The position numbers and the translations under genes are program-made. This document shows, one piece after another, positions 1 to 8,886 of a DNA stretch of 64,000 nucleotides; the stretch's first letter is position 1; each line of letters opens with the position of its first letter. Source of the DNA: Paracoccus yibinensis (lineage in GTDB: Bacteria > Pseudomonadota > Alphaproteobacteria > Rhodobacterales > Rhodobacteraceae); assembly GCF_030846195.1 (NCBI RefSeq), contig NZ_JAVCWH010000001.1, positions 558,001-622,000 of the forward strand. Direction: 5' to 3'. The notes beneath the pieces were generated by a model. The model saw nothing but the letters and a program-made list of their open reading frames with translations, was not told the origin of the DNA and did not search any database.

Positions 1-889
1 CATAGCTGATGAACTCGGCCGCACGAGCCTGCGGCGCGGGCGAGGTCGTCCAGGCCACGAACTTCTTCGCATCCTCCAGGTTCTCGGCCCCCTTCGGGAT
101 CACCCAGCCTTCCATCTCATAGATCTGACCGTCCCAGATGATCTCGAAGGGCTTGCCCTCGCCCTGGGCGGCGTTGAAGATCCGGCCGTTGAAGGCATAG
201 GCCATCGTGACCTCGCCATCGGCAAGAAGCTGCGGCGGCTGGGCGCCGGCTTCCCACCAGATGACCTGATCCTTGATGGTGTCCAGCTTGGCAAAGGCGC
301 GGTCCACACCCTCGGGAGTGCCCAGGACCTCATAAACCTCGGCGGCGGGGACGCCGTCAGCCATCAGCGCCAGTTCCAGGTTGAACTTGGCGCCCTTGCG
401 CATGGTGCGCTTGCCGGGGAACTTCTCAAGATCGAAGAAATCGGCGGGGGTGGCGGGCTTGGCGTCGGGGAACTTGCTGGCGTCATAGGCCAGGACCATC
501 GAATAGACGTCGGTCGCGACAAAGCAGTCGGTGATCGCGCCCTCGATGAAGTCCTCGGTGGCGGCGGTGCCGTCCTCGGCCGCGACCAGGATCGCGGGGT
601 CGATTTCCTCAAGCAGGCCCTCGTCGCACAGCCGCACGGCATCTGCATATTCGACCGATGCCACATCGGTGGTGACGTTGCCCGCCTCGACCATGGCCTT
701 GATCGGGGTTGCGGGGTTGTCGGCGTCGGCCATCGTCACCTTGATGCCGGTCTCGGCCTCGAAGGGCTTGGCATAGGCCTCCAGGTGGCTGTTGCCATAG
801 GCCCCGCCCCAGGACAGCAGGTTTACCTCGGCAAGCGCGGGACAGGCGATCAGTCCAAGCGCGGTGGTCAGGGCAAGCGTGTTTCTCAT
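1..889 (-). CDS. Polyamine-type ABC transporter substrate-binding protein (3' end cut by window)
   Basis: Periplasmic solute-binding protein of the PotD/PotF type that would capture spermidine or putrescine for the ABC importer whose ATPase lies just upstream on the same strand. The ATG start is at 889 and the frame is open to the window edge, so about 296 residues are visible. Residues 1-20 form a signal peptide (MRNTLALTTALGLIACPALA, then EVNLLSWGG). The opening NLLSWGGAYG and the later segments VIWWEAGAQPPQL and VTMAYAFNGR are typical of this family. The permease genes must lie outside the window. Exact substrate cannot be told from sequence alone; other amine-containing solutes are possible. 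Confidence 0.85.
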   Translation of the reverse strand, partial: MRNTLALTTALGLIACPALAEVNLLSWGGAYGNSHLEAYAKPFEAETGIKVTMADADNPATPIKAMVEAGNVTTDVASVEYADAVRLCDEGLLEEIDPAILVAAEDGTAATEDFIEGAITDCFVATDVYSMVLAYDASKFPDAKPATPADFFDLEKFPGKRTMRKGAKFNLELALMADGVPAAEVYEVLGTPEGVDRAFAKLDTIKDQVIWWEAGAQPPQLLADGEVTMAYAFNGRIFNAAQGEGKPFEIIWDGQIYEMEGWVIPKGAENLEDAKKFVAWTTSPAPQARAAEFISY

Positions 890-961
890 TGATCACTCCA
901 ACTGCAAAAACATGCGGCGTTTGCCGTCATTCGTGGGCCGTCCGGGTGGCGCGACCCGCGA

Positions 962-2065
962 TCAGACGGGATCCAGCGCGCGGGCATCCGCCGGATGCCA
1001 GCCGACCTTGATCTGCTGGCCGGGCTCCAGCCGGGTCTGGCCGATGGTGTTGCGCATCTTCATCACGAAATCCGCGCTGCCCGCCACCTTCAGCCGAGCC
1101 CGCAGGATGTCGCCCATGTAGATGACCTCGCAGACCTCGGCGGCGATCATGTGGGCGCCGGGGGGCATCATCTCGGGCTTGAACTCGACCCGTTCGGGGC
1201 GGACCGACACCAGCACCTGCTGGCCCCTGGCAGTCACGTTCACCGGCGTGGCGTCGATCACCTCGCCGGTGGCAAGGCGCACCAGGGCCTTGTCGCCCGA
1301 CAGCTCCTCGATCACGCCGGGCAGCTTGTTGTTCTCGCCTATGAACTGGGCGACGAAGCTGTTCTCGGGGCGTTCATACAGGTCGGCGGGGGCGGCAAGC
1401 TGCTGAATGCGGCCGTCGTTGAAGACCGCCACGCGGTCCGACATGGTCAGTGCCTCGCCCTGGTCGTGAGTGACGTAAACCACCGTAATTCCAAGGCGAT
1501 GGTGCAGGTGCTTGATCTCGAACTGCATGTGTTCGCGCAACTGCTTGTCCAGCGCGCCCAGGGGTTCGTCCATCAGGACCAGCTCGGGGTCGAAGACCAG
1601 GGCGCGCGCCAGCGCGATCCGCTGCTGCTGGCCGCCCGACAGTTGCGCGGGGCGGCGGTTGGCGAACTTGCCCATCTGCACCATGTCCAGCGCGCGCGCG
1701 ATGCGGGTTTCGCGTTCGGCCTTGGACATGCCGCGGACTTCCAGCGGGAAGGACAGGTTCTCGCCCACCGTCATGTGCGGGAAAAGGGCATAGTTCTGGA
1801 ACACCATGCCGATGCCGCGCTTGTGGGGCGGCACCTGGTTGATCGGCCGGCCTGCCAGGCGGATTTCGCCATGGGTCGCGGTCTCGAACCCTGCCAGCAT
1901 CATCAGGCAGGTCGTCTTGCCCGAACCCGACGGCCCGAGCATTGTCAAGAATTCCCCCTTGCCAATGGCCAGGTTCAAATCTTTGACGACAAGCGTCTGA
2001 CCATCGTAGCTTTTTTGCACATGTTCAAAGGCGACGAAGGCATCGCCGCGGGTCGTGTCCAGCAA
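962..2065 (-). CDS. potA: Spermidine/putrescine-type ABC transporter ATP-binding protein
   Basis: ATPase subunit that powers the polyamine-type importer; acts at the inner face of the cytoplasmic membrane. The 367-residue protein has Walker A GPSGSGKTT (about residues 45-53), the ABC signature LSGGQQQR, Walker B LVLMDEP and a switch histidine in VTHDQGEA. A C-terminal regulatory TOBE-like domain (about residues 270-360) is present, as in PotA/FbpC. The start is a TTG at 2065 behind GGGAGA. It precedes the binding-protein gene by 72 bp on the same strand, so the two are probably one operon with the ATPase first. Confidence 0.9.
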   Translation of the reverse strand: MLDTTRGDAFVAFEHVQKSYDGQTLVVKDLNLAIGKGEFLTMLGPSGSGKTTCLMMLAGFETATHGEIRLAGRPINQVPPHKRGIGMVFQNYALFPHMTVGENLSFPLEVRGMSKAERETRIARALDMVQMGKFANRRPAQLSGGQQQRIALARALVFDPELVLMDEPLGALDKQLREHMQFEIKHLHHRLGITVVYVTHDQGEALTMSDRVAVFNDGRIQQLAAPADLYERPENSFVAQFIGENNKLPGVIEELSGDKALVRLATGEVIDATPVNVTARGQQVLVSVRPERVEFKPEMMPPGAHMIAAEVCEVIYMGDILRARLKVAGSADFVMKMRNTIGQTRLEPGQQIKVGWHPADARALDPV

Positions 2066-2341
2066 AAGGCGCTCTCCCTGTTTCTGGTTCTCGTTGTCAG
2101 CGCATCTGCACGTTAAGCCCCTGCCCGGTAGTCGTGCAACACCATTTGCGACATTTCACCGGGGGTTTAGGTCGCTAACATGCCACGGTGACACCCGCCC
2201 GCCCGGGGGACAGGCCACCCCGAAAGCGGGCGGGGGCGCATGGCCTTGTGCCCCTGCAACCCTGCGGCTAGCGTCGCGGCCGATCCGAATCCCGCCCACC
2301 GCCAAGGACGCGCGTCCTTCGCCCCTGATCGAAGGATTGCC

Positions 2342-3097
2342 ATGCTGGAGGCCCTGCTTCTGTTCGCCGCCGCGTTTTTCGGCGGGATGCTGAATGCCGT
2401 CGCCGGCGGCGGCACGTTCATCACCTTTCCCGCGCTTGTCTTTGTGGGGATCCCGCCCGTCGTGGCCAATGCCACCAGCACCATCGCCGCCCTGCCCGGC
2501 TATCTGTCCGCGGCCATCGCCTTTCGCGGCGACATCCGCCGCATCCAGGACGCGCCCTTCGCCAAGCTGACGATCTGGACGATGATCGGCGGCGCCATCG
2601 GCAGCGGGCTGCTGCTGGTCAGTTCGAACGAGGCCTTTTCGATCCTGGTGCCTTTCCTGCTGCTGGCCGCGACCCTGGTCTTCTATCGCGCCGACGACGT
2701 GCGGAGGATGGCCTCGCGCTGGCGGTCGGTGGTCAAGCCCTTCGGCCTGGGCATCCTGCTGCCGGTGGCGGTTTATGGCGGCTATTTCAACGGCGGCCTG
2801 GGGATCATTCTTCTGGCGGTCTTCGCCATGTGGGGCATGACCGACCTGCACGCGATGAACGGGCTGAAATGCTGGCTGTCCTTCGCCCTGTCGCTGATCG
2901 CCTTCGCGATCTTCGCGGCGGGTGGCGCGGTGGCATGGGGACCGGCGGCGCTGATGGCCGTGGGCACCATCGCGGGCGGCTATGCCGGTGCGCCCGTGGC
3001 CCGCATGATTCCCCGCGACAGGCTGCGTCTGCTGATCGCCGTGGTGGGCTTCGGCATGACCGCGATCTTTTTCTGGCGTCTCATCCAAGGAGCATGA
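2342..3097 (+). CDS. TSUP (TauE/SafE) family membrane exporter
   Basis: Predicted polytopic inner-membrane transporter of the sulfite-exporter TauE/SafE family, which moves small organic or sulfur-containing anions. The 251-residue protein has about seven to eight hydrophobic segments and the family glycine-rich opening GGMLNAVAGGGTFITFP at residues 13-29; a second half-repeat contains NGGLGIILLAVF. I chose the ATG at 2342 because the family begins right before the first membrane segment; the frame is open further upstream (to 2240) but that part is not membrane-like. The stop overlaps the start of the RidA gene (ATGA), so the two are translationally coupled. Substrate unknown. Confidence 0.82.
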   Translation: MLEALLLFAAAFFGGMLNAVAGGGTFITFPALVFVGIPPVVANATSTIAALPGYLSAAIAFRGDIRRIQDAPFAKLTIWTMIGGAIGSGLLLVSSNEAFSILVPFLLLAATLVFYRADDVRRMASRWRSVVKPFGLGILLPVAVYGGYFNGGLGIILLAVFAMWGMTDLHAMNGLKCWLSFALSLIAFAIFAAGGAVAWGPAALMAVGTIAGGYAGAPVARMIPRDRLRLLIAVVGFGMTAIFFWRLIQGA

Positions 3098-3447
3098 ACA
3101 TGAGCGACATCAAGCGTATCGAGACCGGCCCGCGCATGAGCCAGGCGGTCATCGCCAACGGCATCGTCTGGCTGGCAGGCCAGGTGGGCGAACCCGGCGC
3201 ATCCGTCACCGACCAGACCCGCGTGGTGCTGGAACATGTGGACCGCCTGCTGGCCGAGGCCGGGACCGACAAGACCCGCATCGTGTCGGCGCAGATCTGG
3301 CTGGCCGACATGGCCGATTTCGCGGAAATGAACGCCGTCTGGGACCAGTGGGCGCCGCAGGGCCACACCCCCGCCCGCGCCACGGGCGAGGCGAAGCTGG
3401 CCACCCCCGACTACAAGGTCGAGGTGATCGTCACCGCGGTCCTGTAA
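3094..3447 (+). CDS. RidA family (YjgF/YER057c/UK114) protein
   Basis: Small cytosolic protein of the RidA family, members of which hydrolyse reactive enamine/imine intermediates made by PLP enzymes. It is 117 residues from the ATG at 3094 (which overlaps the upstream stop as ATGA) or 115 from the ATG at 3100. It has the family features VWLAGQVG near residue 25 and a C-terminal VEVIVTAVL strand. Alanine-threonine rather than the canonical arginine-rich active site cannot be fully resolved by eye, so it may belong to a non-archetypal RidA subgroup. Its last 17 bases overlap the 3' end of lpxB on the opposite strand. Confidence 0.8.
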   Translation: MNMSDIKRIETGPRMSQAVIANGIVWLAGQVGEPGASVTDQTRVVLEHVDRLLAEAGTDKTRIVSAQIWLADMADFAEMNAVWDQWAPQGHTPARATGEAKLATPDYKVEVIVTAVL

Positions 3448-4585
3448 CCGCCCGCAACACGGACCGGGCGGCGCGCAGACCCGGCGCCTCGCCCCCCTTT
3501 CCTAAGCGGTCCATGGTCAGGTCCATCGCGTCCAGTTGGGCCTGCCGGGCCGCCGGGTCGTTCAGCAACCGCAGCAGGGCCTGCGCCATCGGCGCGGGCT
3601 GACAGTCGCGCCCCAGGAATTCGGGCACCGCGCGGGTGTCGCTGACCAGGTTCACCAAGGTCACGGTGTCGGTCTTCAGAAGCATACCCACCAGCATCCG
3701 GCTGAGCGGCGCCATATCATAGCCGATCACCATCGGCACCCGGTTCGCCGCCAGATCCAGGCTGACCGTGCCCGATGCCGCAAGCGCCAGGTCAGCCGCG
3801 GCAAAGGCCGCGCGCTTCTGGTCCGCATCTTCGACGATCAGGGGCCGTATGGGCCATTGCGCGGTCAGCTGTCGGACCTGACCCACGACGCCGGGCACGG
3901 TCGGCAGCACCACCTGTATGTCGGGGGCATGGTGGCGCAGATCCGTCAGGGTCTCTCCAAACCGGGGCAGCAGACGCCCCACCTCGCCCGCGCGCGACCC
4001 CGGCAGGCACAGGACGACGGGATCATCGGGGGCGATGCCGTGGCCCGCGCGGAACAGCGCGGCCTCGTCCGGTCCCGCCACCTGGGCGGTTGCAATGGGG
4101 TGGCCCACGAAATCGCAGGACATGCCTGCCGCCTTCATCAAGGGCGGCTCGAAGGGCAGGATCGCCAGGACGTGATCGACCACCTCGGCCATCTTCAAGG
4201 CTCGCCCCGGCCGCCAAGCCCAGACCGAAGGGGCGACATAATGGATCACCCGCAGGTCGGGACGCTGCGCCCGCGCCGCGCGGGCCACGCGCAGGCAGAA
4301 ATCTGGGCTGTCGATGCCGATGAGCGCATCCGGGCTTTCGGCCGCGACGCGGGCGGCTGTCTCGGCAATGCGGCGCTTGAGGTGGCGGTATTTCGGAAGC
4401 ACCTCCCAGATGCCCATGACGCTCAGCTCCCCCATGGGGAACAGGCTGCCCAGGCCCTGCGCCGTCATCGCCTCGCCGCCGATGCCCACGAACTCGGCAT
4501 CCGGCACCAACTCGCGCAAGCCCGCCATCAGCGCCGCGCCCAACTGGTCGCCCGAAGGCTCGCCCGCGATCAGGAAGAACTTCAT
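3431..4585 (-). CDS. lpxB: Lipid-A-disaccharide synthase
   Basis: Joins UDP-2,3-diacylglucosamine to lipid X to form the lipid A disaccharide, at the inner membrane surface. The 384-residue protein has the family opening KFFLIAGEPSGDQLGA, VGIGGEAM, PMGELSVMGIWEVLPK, LIGIDSPDFCLR, YVAPSVWAWRPGR and FVGHP, all LpxB signatures in the right order. The ATG at 4585 is preferred, with AGGG eight bases upstream; an in-frame GTG at 4594 would add three residues. It is the last gene of the fabZ-lpxA-lpxI-lpxB block and is separated from lpxI by a palindromic element. Confidence 0.95.
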   Translation of the reverse strand: MKFFLIAGEPSGDQLGAALMAGLRELVPDAEFVGIGGEAMTAQGLGSLFPMGELSVMGIWEVLPKYRHLKRRIAETAARVAAESPDALIGIDSPDFCLRVARAARAQRPDLRVIHYVAPSVWAWRPGRALKMAEVVDHVLAILPFEPPLMKAAGMSCDFVGHPIATAQVAGPDEAALFRAGHGIAPDDPVVLCLPGSRAGEVGRLLPRFGETLTDLRHHAPDIQVVLPTVPGVVGQVRQLTAQWPIRPLIVEDADQKRAAFAAADLALAASGTVSLDLAANRVPMVIGYDMAPLSRMLVGMLLKTDTVTLVNLVSDTRAVPEFLGRDCQPAPMAQALLRLLNDPAARQAQLDAMDLTMDRLGKGGEAPGLRAARSVLRAVTGPR

Positions 4586-4613
4586 GCGCGTCACCCTGTT
4601 GCTGCTGTTTTAT

Positions 4614-4661
4614 GGGTATTTGGGCAAAGAAGAAGCCGGTTTCTTCTTTGTCTAAATACCC
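4614..4661. repeat. 48-bp imperfect palindrome carrying the lpxI stop codon
   Basis: Two 21-base arms (4614-4634 and 4641-4661) are inverted copies with two differences, separated by a 6-base loop. The arms read GGGTATTTGGGCAAAGAAGA on the left and the complement of GGGTATTTAGACAAAGAAGA on the right. On the plus strand both differences are G-U wobbles, so a plus transcript would pair fully; on the gene strand they are A-C mismatches. The TAG stop of lpxI (4652-4654) lies inside the right arm. There is no T-run, so it is not a classical terminator for the minus strand. From memory, similar GGGTATTT...AAAGAAGAA elements recur at gene ends in Rhodobacteraceae; this was not checked. Confidence 0.7.
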
Positions 4662-5464
4662 GAATGCGGCATCGCCCACAAAAACAACCCTGCGGCTTCC
4701 GCGCGCCGGACTGCCTCGTCCCGATCCAACAGGATCACGCCACCCGCCTGCCAGGCAATTCCGGCCAATCCGGCGGCAGCGGCCTGCGACACGCTGTCGG
4801 GACCAAGCGTCGGCAGGTCGATGCGCATGTCCTGCCCCGGCTTGGGCGCCTTGTAGAAGACGCCCCTCGCGCCCTTGGGATTGGGGCGCAGGTCCGCATG
4901 GCGGGCGGCAAATTCCAGCATCGCCGCCGTGCCCGGCAGCGTCTCGATGGCAAGGCACTGGCCCTGCGCCACAACAGCACCCTGCCCCACGTCCAGCGGT
5001 CCCAGCGTCGCCTGGATCAAGGCCGCGCGTTCGGCGTCCCGCCGATCGGCAGGTGAGGGCTGGCCCGCCAGCACGCCCTCGCCTGGGATCAGATCGGGCG
5101 CGATCTCGGCGACCGAGGCGATGGACAGCCCATGTTCCTCGAAAACGTCCAGGACCGCCCGCAGCGCGCCATCGTCGCCCGACTGCATCGCCATCATGAT
5201 GCGCGGCACCAGTTGCGCGGTGCGGTTGTCGAACAGTTCCGGGTCAAGGCGCGGGCGGCGGATGGCGCCAGCAAAAACCACGCGCGACACGTCCTGATCG
5301 GTCAGGCTGTCCAGGAAGGGCACAAGCCGTTCCAGGCGGAAGGGTTGCGCATCCACGCCGTCCGGCGCAAAGCCGTCCAAGGCATAGACCAGCGGCGCAT
5401 CCAGCGCGGCGATGACGGCGGGGGCCAGGGCACCCTGGCCTGCGATGACGGCAGTGCGGCTCAT
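4652..5464 (-). CDS. lpxI: UDP-2,3-diacylglucosamine pyrophosphatase LpxI
   Basis: Cleaves UDP-2,3-diacylglucosamine to lipid X and UMP; the alphaproteobacterial alternative to LpxH. At 270 residues it has the usual length. The N-terminal domain begins TAVIAGQGALAP and contains VVFAGAIRRPRL; the C-terminal catalytic part contains GQGAVVAQGQCLAIE, then ARGVFYKAPKPGQD and LGPDSVSQAAAAGLAG, all characteristic of the DUF1009/LpxI family. Its ATG overlaps the lpxA stop by four bases (ATGA), as expected for coupled translation. The last residues (HSGI) and stop are part of a palindromic element. Confidence 0.95.
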   Translation of the reverse strand: MSRTAVIAGQGALAPAVIAALDAPLVYALDGFAPDGVDAQPFRLERLVPFLDSLTDQDVSRVVFAGAIRRPRLDPELFDNRTAQLVPRIMMAMQSGDDGALRAVLDVFEEHGLSIASVAEIAPDLIPGEGVLAGQPSPADRRDAERAALIQATLGPLDVGQGAVVAQGQCLAIETLPGTAAMLEFAARHADLRPNPKGARGVFYKAPKPGQDMRIDLPTLGPDSVSQAAAAGLAGIAWQAGGVILLDRDEAVRRAEAAGLFLWAMPHSGI

Positions 5465-6243
5465 GCAGGTTTCGGGGTCAGGAAACTGCGGTCGGACGGA
5501 CCCAGGATGAAGTCCAGCACGTCGCGCACCATCGCCCCCGTCTCGGCTTCGGCCATCTGGCGGGCACGGTCGCGGAAACTGCCCGCGCCCAGCCGGTCCA
5601 GCATCTCGCGCAACTCATGAATGTCGGCGCGGCTGGCGCCCCGGCGCTTCAACCCGACAAGGTTCAGCCCGTCCAGATGCCCGCGCGGGCCTTGCACGAG
5701 GCCATAGGGGATCACGTCCGCCGTCACCATCGTCACCGCGCCGATCATCGCACCGCGTCCGATGCGCACCCACTGATGCACACCCGACAGCCCGCCGATG
5801 ATCACGTCGTCGTCCAGGTGGCAATGCCCGGCCAGGGACGCGTTGTTGACCAGGATCACCCGGTCGCCAAGCTGGCAGTCGTGGCCCACATGGCAGCCCG
5901 CCATGAACAGCCCGTCGTCACCGATGCGGGTCACGCCGCCGCCGCCCTGGGTGCCGGGGTTCATGGTGACGTATTCGCGGATGCGGTTGCGCGCGCCGAT
6001 CTCCAGCCGCACATCCTCGCCCTTGAACTTGAGATCCTGCGGCACCTCGCCGATCGAGGCGAAGGGAAAGACCACCGTGCCCGCGCCGATGCTGGTATCC
6101 CCGGCAATGGCGACGTGGGATTTCAGCTCCACCTCGTCGCCCAGCCGCACCTTGGGACCGACCACGCAGAACGGGCCGATCCGCACGCCCGTGCCGATTT
6201 GCGCGCCGTCCTCGATGACGGCGGTGGGGTGGATCTCAACCAT
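5461..6243 (-). CDS. lpxA: Acyl-ACP--UDP-N-acetylglucosamine O-acyltransferase
   Basis: First enzyme of lipid A synthesis, transferring a 3-hydroxyacyl chain from ACP to UDP-GlcNAc in the cytosol. The 260-residue protein starts [16 protein letters not shown] and is built of hexapeptide repeats of a left-handed beta helix ([28 protein letters not shown]) followed by a helical C-terminal domain. The catalytic histidine region is in [12 protein letters not shown]. It overlaps fabZ by 8 bp upstream and lpxI by 4 bp downstream, so the block is one operon. Confidence 0.96.
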   Translation of the reverse strand: MVEIHPTAVIEDGAQIGTGVRIGPFCVVGPKVRLGDEVELKSHVAIAGDTSIGAGTVVFPFASIGEVPQDLKFKGEDVRLEIGARNRIREYVTMNPGTQGGGGVTRIGDDGLFMAGCHVGHDCQLGDRVILVNNASLAGHCHLDDDVIIGGLSGVHQWVRIGRGAMIGAVTMVTADVIPYGLVQGPRGHLDGLNLVGLKRRGASRADIHELREMLDRLGAGSFRDRARQMAEAETGAMVRDVLDFILGPSDRSFLTPKPA

Positions 6244-6715
6244 CGGCCTTCAGGGCCATCATGGCGGTGAATTCGGCCGAGGCGCAAAGCTGGCCATCGA
6301 CCAGGGCGCGGCCCTCGAACTTCCAGATCTTGCCGCCGCCGCGCAGGGCCTTGCAATGCAGTTCAAGCACGTCGCCCGGCACCACCATGCGGCGGAACTT
6401 GCACTTGTCGATGCCCATGAAATAGGTCGCCAGCGGCTTGTCGATGATGTTCATGCTGACGCCCACGATCACGGCGGATGTCTGGGCCATCGCCTCGACG
6501 ATGGTGACGCCGGGCATGACGGGTTCCTCGGGGAAGTGGCCCTGGAAATGCGGCTCGTTGCTGGTGACCATCTTGATGCCCACGCCGCCTTCGTGCGGGA
6601 CGATGTCGCGCACCTTGTCGATGAACAGGAACGGATAGCGATGGGGAATGATGCGCTTGATCAGCGACAGATCGGCCTCGGCATAAGGGGCGGGCGCGCG
6701 CGTTTCTTCGGCCAT
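6236..6715 (-). CDS. fabZ: 3-hydroxyacyl-ACP dehydratase FabZ
   Basis: Dehydrates 3-hydroxyacyl-ACP in fatty acid synthesis and competes with LpxA for the same substrate. The 159-residue hot-dog protein contains the catalytic histidine in [13 protein letters not shown] and the catalytic glutamate in [12 protein letters not shown]. The ATG at 6715 is chosen because it has GAAGGA seven bases upstream and matches the family start; the frame extends to 6763 without a recognisable start signal. In most relatives lpxD precedes fabZ; here the gene upstream, 59 bp away, is a large membrane protein instead. Confidence 0.95.
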   Translation of the reverse strand: MAEETRAPAPYAEADLSLIKRIIPHRYPFLFIDKVRDIVPHEGGVGIKMVTSNEPHFQGHFPEEPVMPGVTIVEAMAQTSAVIVGVSMNIIDKPLATYFMGIDKCKFRRMVVPGDVLELHCKALRGGGKIWKFEGRALVDGQLCASAEFTAMMALKADG

Positions 6716-6774
6716 GAGCGTTCCTTCAGGACGTTTTATTCCGGTTAGCAATGCGGTTGCCACTTGGCAAGCGG

Positions 6775-8886
6775 TCAGCCCGGCGAGGTCGGGGCCATGG
6801 GCGCAGCCTTGCCGGGCCGGCCTTCGCGCAGCCAGCCGGTCAGGATCAGCCCCGACACCAGCAGCAGCCAGGCCCAGCCAGGCAGCAGGGGCTGACGTTC
6901 CAGCCCGGTCACCGATGCCGCGTCGCGCGGCGTGATCGCGATCCAGTCGCCAAGCGCCGCGCTGCCATGGGCGCTGCGTCCCGGATCGACCGTGCGCAGG
7001 TCGGGCACCCCGTCGGACAGCGCCACGGCCCCGCCCCCGGTCGCCGACATCAGCGGCTGCAAGGCGGCGGGGCTTGCCACCGTCTGCTCGAACTCTCGCG
7101 GGGCGGCAGGACCAAGCGCCAGCACCCGGCGCAGGCCGCCGTCCGCCAGGCGATACAGTCCCGGTTCCGGCGCGGTCCAGTCGGCGGTGAAGCGGCCCGG
7201 CCCGGCTTCAGACAGGGGCACCTCCTCGGTCTCGCCATCGGGGCGGGTCACGACCAGCGGGCCGGCGCTGTCGGCCATGGTGCGGCGGGTAAACCGCACC
7301 GTCATCCCGTCCGAGACATCGGCCAGCAGGGCCTCCTCCTCCAGCTCGGGTTCCTTCATCGACCAATGGGCGATGCGGCGCAGCAGTTCCAGCTGCGGCC
7401 CGCCCCCTTCGAAACCGCGCCCCCACAGCCACACCTGGTCCGAGGTCAGAAGCGCCACCCGCCCCTCGCCCACGCGGTCCAGGATCAGCAGGGGTTCGTC
7501 GTCGATCCCGGTCATGGCGACCTGCGCATCGGGGTCGGGCTGGACCGTGGCCATGCGCAGCCAGCGGCCCCAGGTCGGATCCTCGCCTTCGGACCCCGGC
7601 AGTGCGGCGGTCACGGGATGGCGGCGGCCTTCCTCGGTCAGTTCGGGCCGGAAGGGCTGTTCAAGCACCCGGCCCGTCGGGCGGGCAGGCAGGATCCGGC
7701 CCAGCGGGGACAGATAAAGGCTTTCGACCCCCGCCATTTCCGGCCCCGCAGAAATCAGGATCGCGCCGCCGTCTTCGACATACTGGGCGATGTTGAGGTA
7801 ATAATCCGGCGGCAGGATTCCCCGCACGCTGTAGCGGTCGAAGATGATCAGGTCGAAATCGCCGATCCGTTCCATGAACAGTTCCTGGGTCGGAAAGGCG
7901 ATCAGCGACAGTTCGTTGACGGGGACGCCGTCCGACTTGTCGGGCGGGCGCAGGATGGTGAAGTGGATCAGGTCAACCGCCGCGTCGGATTTCAGCAGGT
8001 TGCGCCAGGTCCGCTCGCCCGCGTGGGGTTCGCCCGACACCAGCAGCACCCGCAGCCGGTCGCGCACGCCGTTGATGGTGATGGCGGCGCTGTTGTTGCG
8101 GTCGGTCAGTTCGTCCCCTTCGGGCGCGTCGAAACCGACCTGCACGACGTTCTGCCCGGCGTGATCCAGCGTCAAAGGCAGGGTGATGGATTGGCCCAGG
8201 GGAACAGCCAGAACCAGCTCGTCCTCGCCGTCCAGGGACAGGCGCAGGTTGACGGATCCTGTCTGCGCCTCGGGCGGGACGACGCCCTGGTCCTCGATCC
8301 GCAGGCGGATCGTCACCTGCTGGTCGATCAGGCCGAAGGCGGGGGCTTCCTCGATCACCAGGCGGCGGTCCCAGTCCTGGGGCCTGCCGGTCAACAACAC
8401 ATGGACCGGCGCAGGCACCGTTGCGGGCAGCATGGCCGGGTCGTGCAGCCGCCCGTCGGTCACGGCGATCACGCCCGCCAGCCGGGTTTCAGGTTCGGCG
8501 GCGATGGCACGGGCCATCTCGGTCGCCAGCAGGGTGCCGTCGTCGCTGTCGCCGACTGTCACGCGGCGCAGTTCGGTATTGGGCAGCGCGGCGATCTGGC
8601 GGGTCATGGCAGCCACCGCAGCATCGGCCTGCGCGGTCCGTTCCGGCAGGCTCTGGCTGGCGGAACGGTCGTCGATCAGGATCACGATGTCCGAAAGCCC
8701 GGCACGGCTGCCGATCTCAAGCGCGGGTCCGGCTAGGGCCAGGGCGGCGGCAAGCCCGGCAAGTCCCCGCCAGGCCCAGCCGCGCAGGCCCCGCCACAGC
8801 GCGAAACCCGCCACCAGCAGCGCAAGAACGGCCAGGGCGGTGATCGCCCACCAGGGCAGCAGCGGGTCGAAGCGAAGCTGGGTCAT
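6775..8886 (-). CDS. Membrane-anchored protein with class I glutamine amidotransferase-like fold, moxR-module partner
   Basis: A 703-residue protein of unknown exact role, fourth in the moxR/DUF58/DUF4159 module. Two N-terminal membrane segments (about residues 10-50) are followed by a vWA-like stretch beginning [15 protein letters not shown] (residues 63-77; a MIDAS-like D-x-S-x-S variant), beta-rich domains, a GATase-like region ([17 protein letters not shown], later [18 protein letters not shown] and [12 protein letters not shown]) and a last membrane segment near residues 672-690. The start at 8886 overlaps the upstream stop (ATGA). Similar proteins follow DUF4159 genes in Rhodobacteraceae. 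Presumed to act in the envelope; no substrate is known. Confidence 0.75.
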   Translation of the reverse strand: MTQLRFDPLLPWWAITALAVLALLVAGFALWRGLRGWAWRGLAGLAAALALAGPALEIGSRAGLSDIVILIDDRSASQSLPERTAQADAAVAAMTRQIAALPNTELRRVTVGDSDDGTLLATEMARAIAAEPETRLAGVIAVTDGRLHDPAMLPATVPAPVHVLLTGRPQDWDRRLVIEEAPAFGLIDQQVTIRLRIEDQGVVPPEAQTGSVNLRLSLDGEDELVLAVPLGQSITLPLTLDHAGQNVVQVGFDAPEGDELTDRNNSAAITINGVRDRLRVLLVSGEPHAGERTWRNLLKSDAAVDLIHFTILRPPDKSDGVPVNELSLIAFPTQELFMERIGDFDLIIFDRYSVRGILPPDYYLNIAQYVEDGGAILISAGPEMAGVESLYLSPLGRILPARPTGRVLEQPFRPELTEEGRRHPVTAALPGSEGEDPTWGRWLRMATVQPDPDAQVAMTGIDDEPLLILDRVGEGRVALLTSDQVWLWGRGFEGGGPQLELLRRIAHWSMKEPELEEEALLADVSDGMTVRFTRRTMADSAGPLVVTRPDGETEEVPLSEAGPGRFTADWTAPEPGLYRLADGGLRRVLALGPAAPREFEQTVASPAALQPLMSATGGGAVALSDGVPDLRTVDPGRSAHGSAALGDWIAITPRDAASVTGLERQPLLPGWAWLLLVSGLILTGWLREGRPGKAAPMAPTSPG

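Noticed and set aside
6751..8736. 661-codon open frame on the plus strand
   Set aside because: Antisense to the membrane-anchored module protein, same reason.
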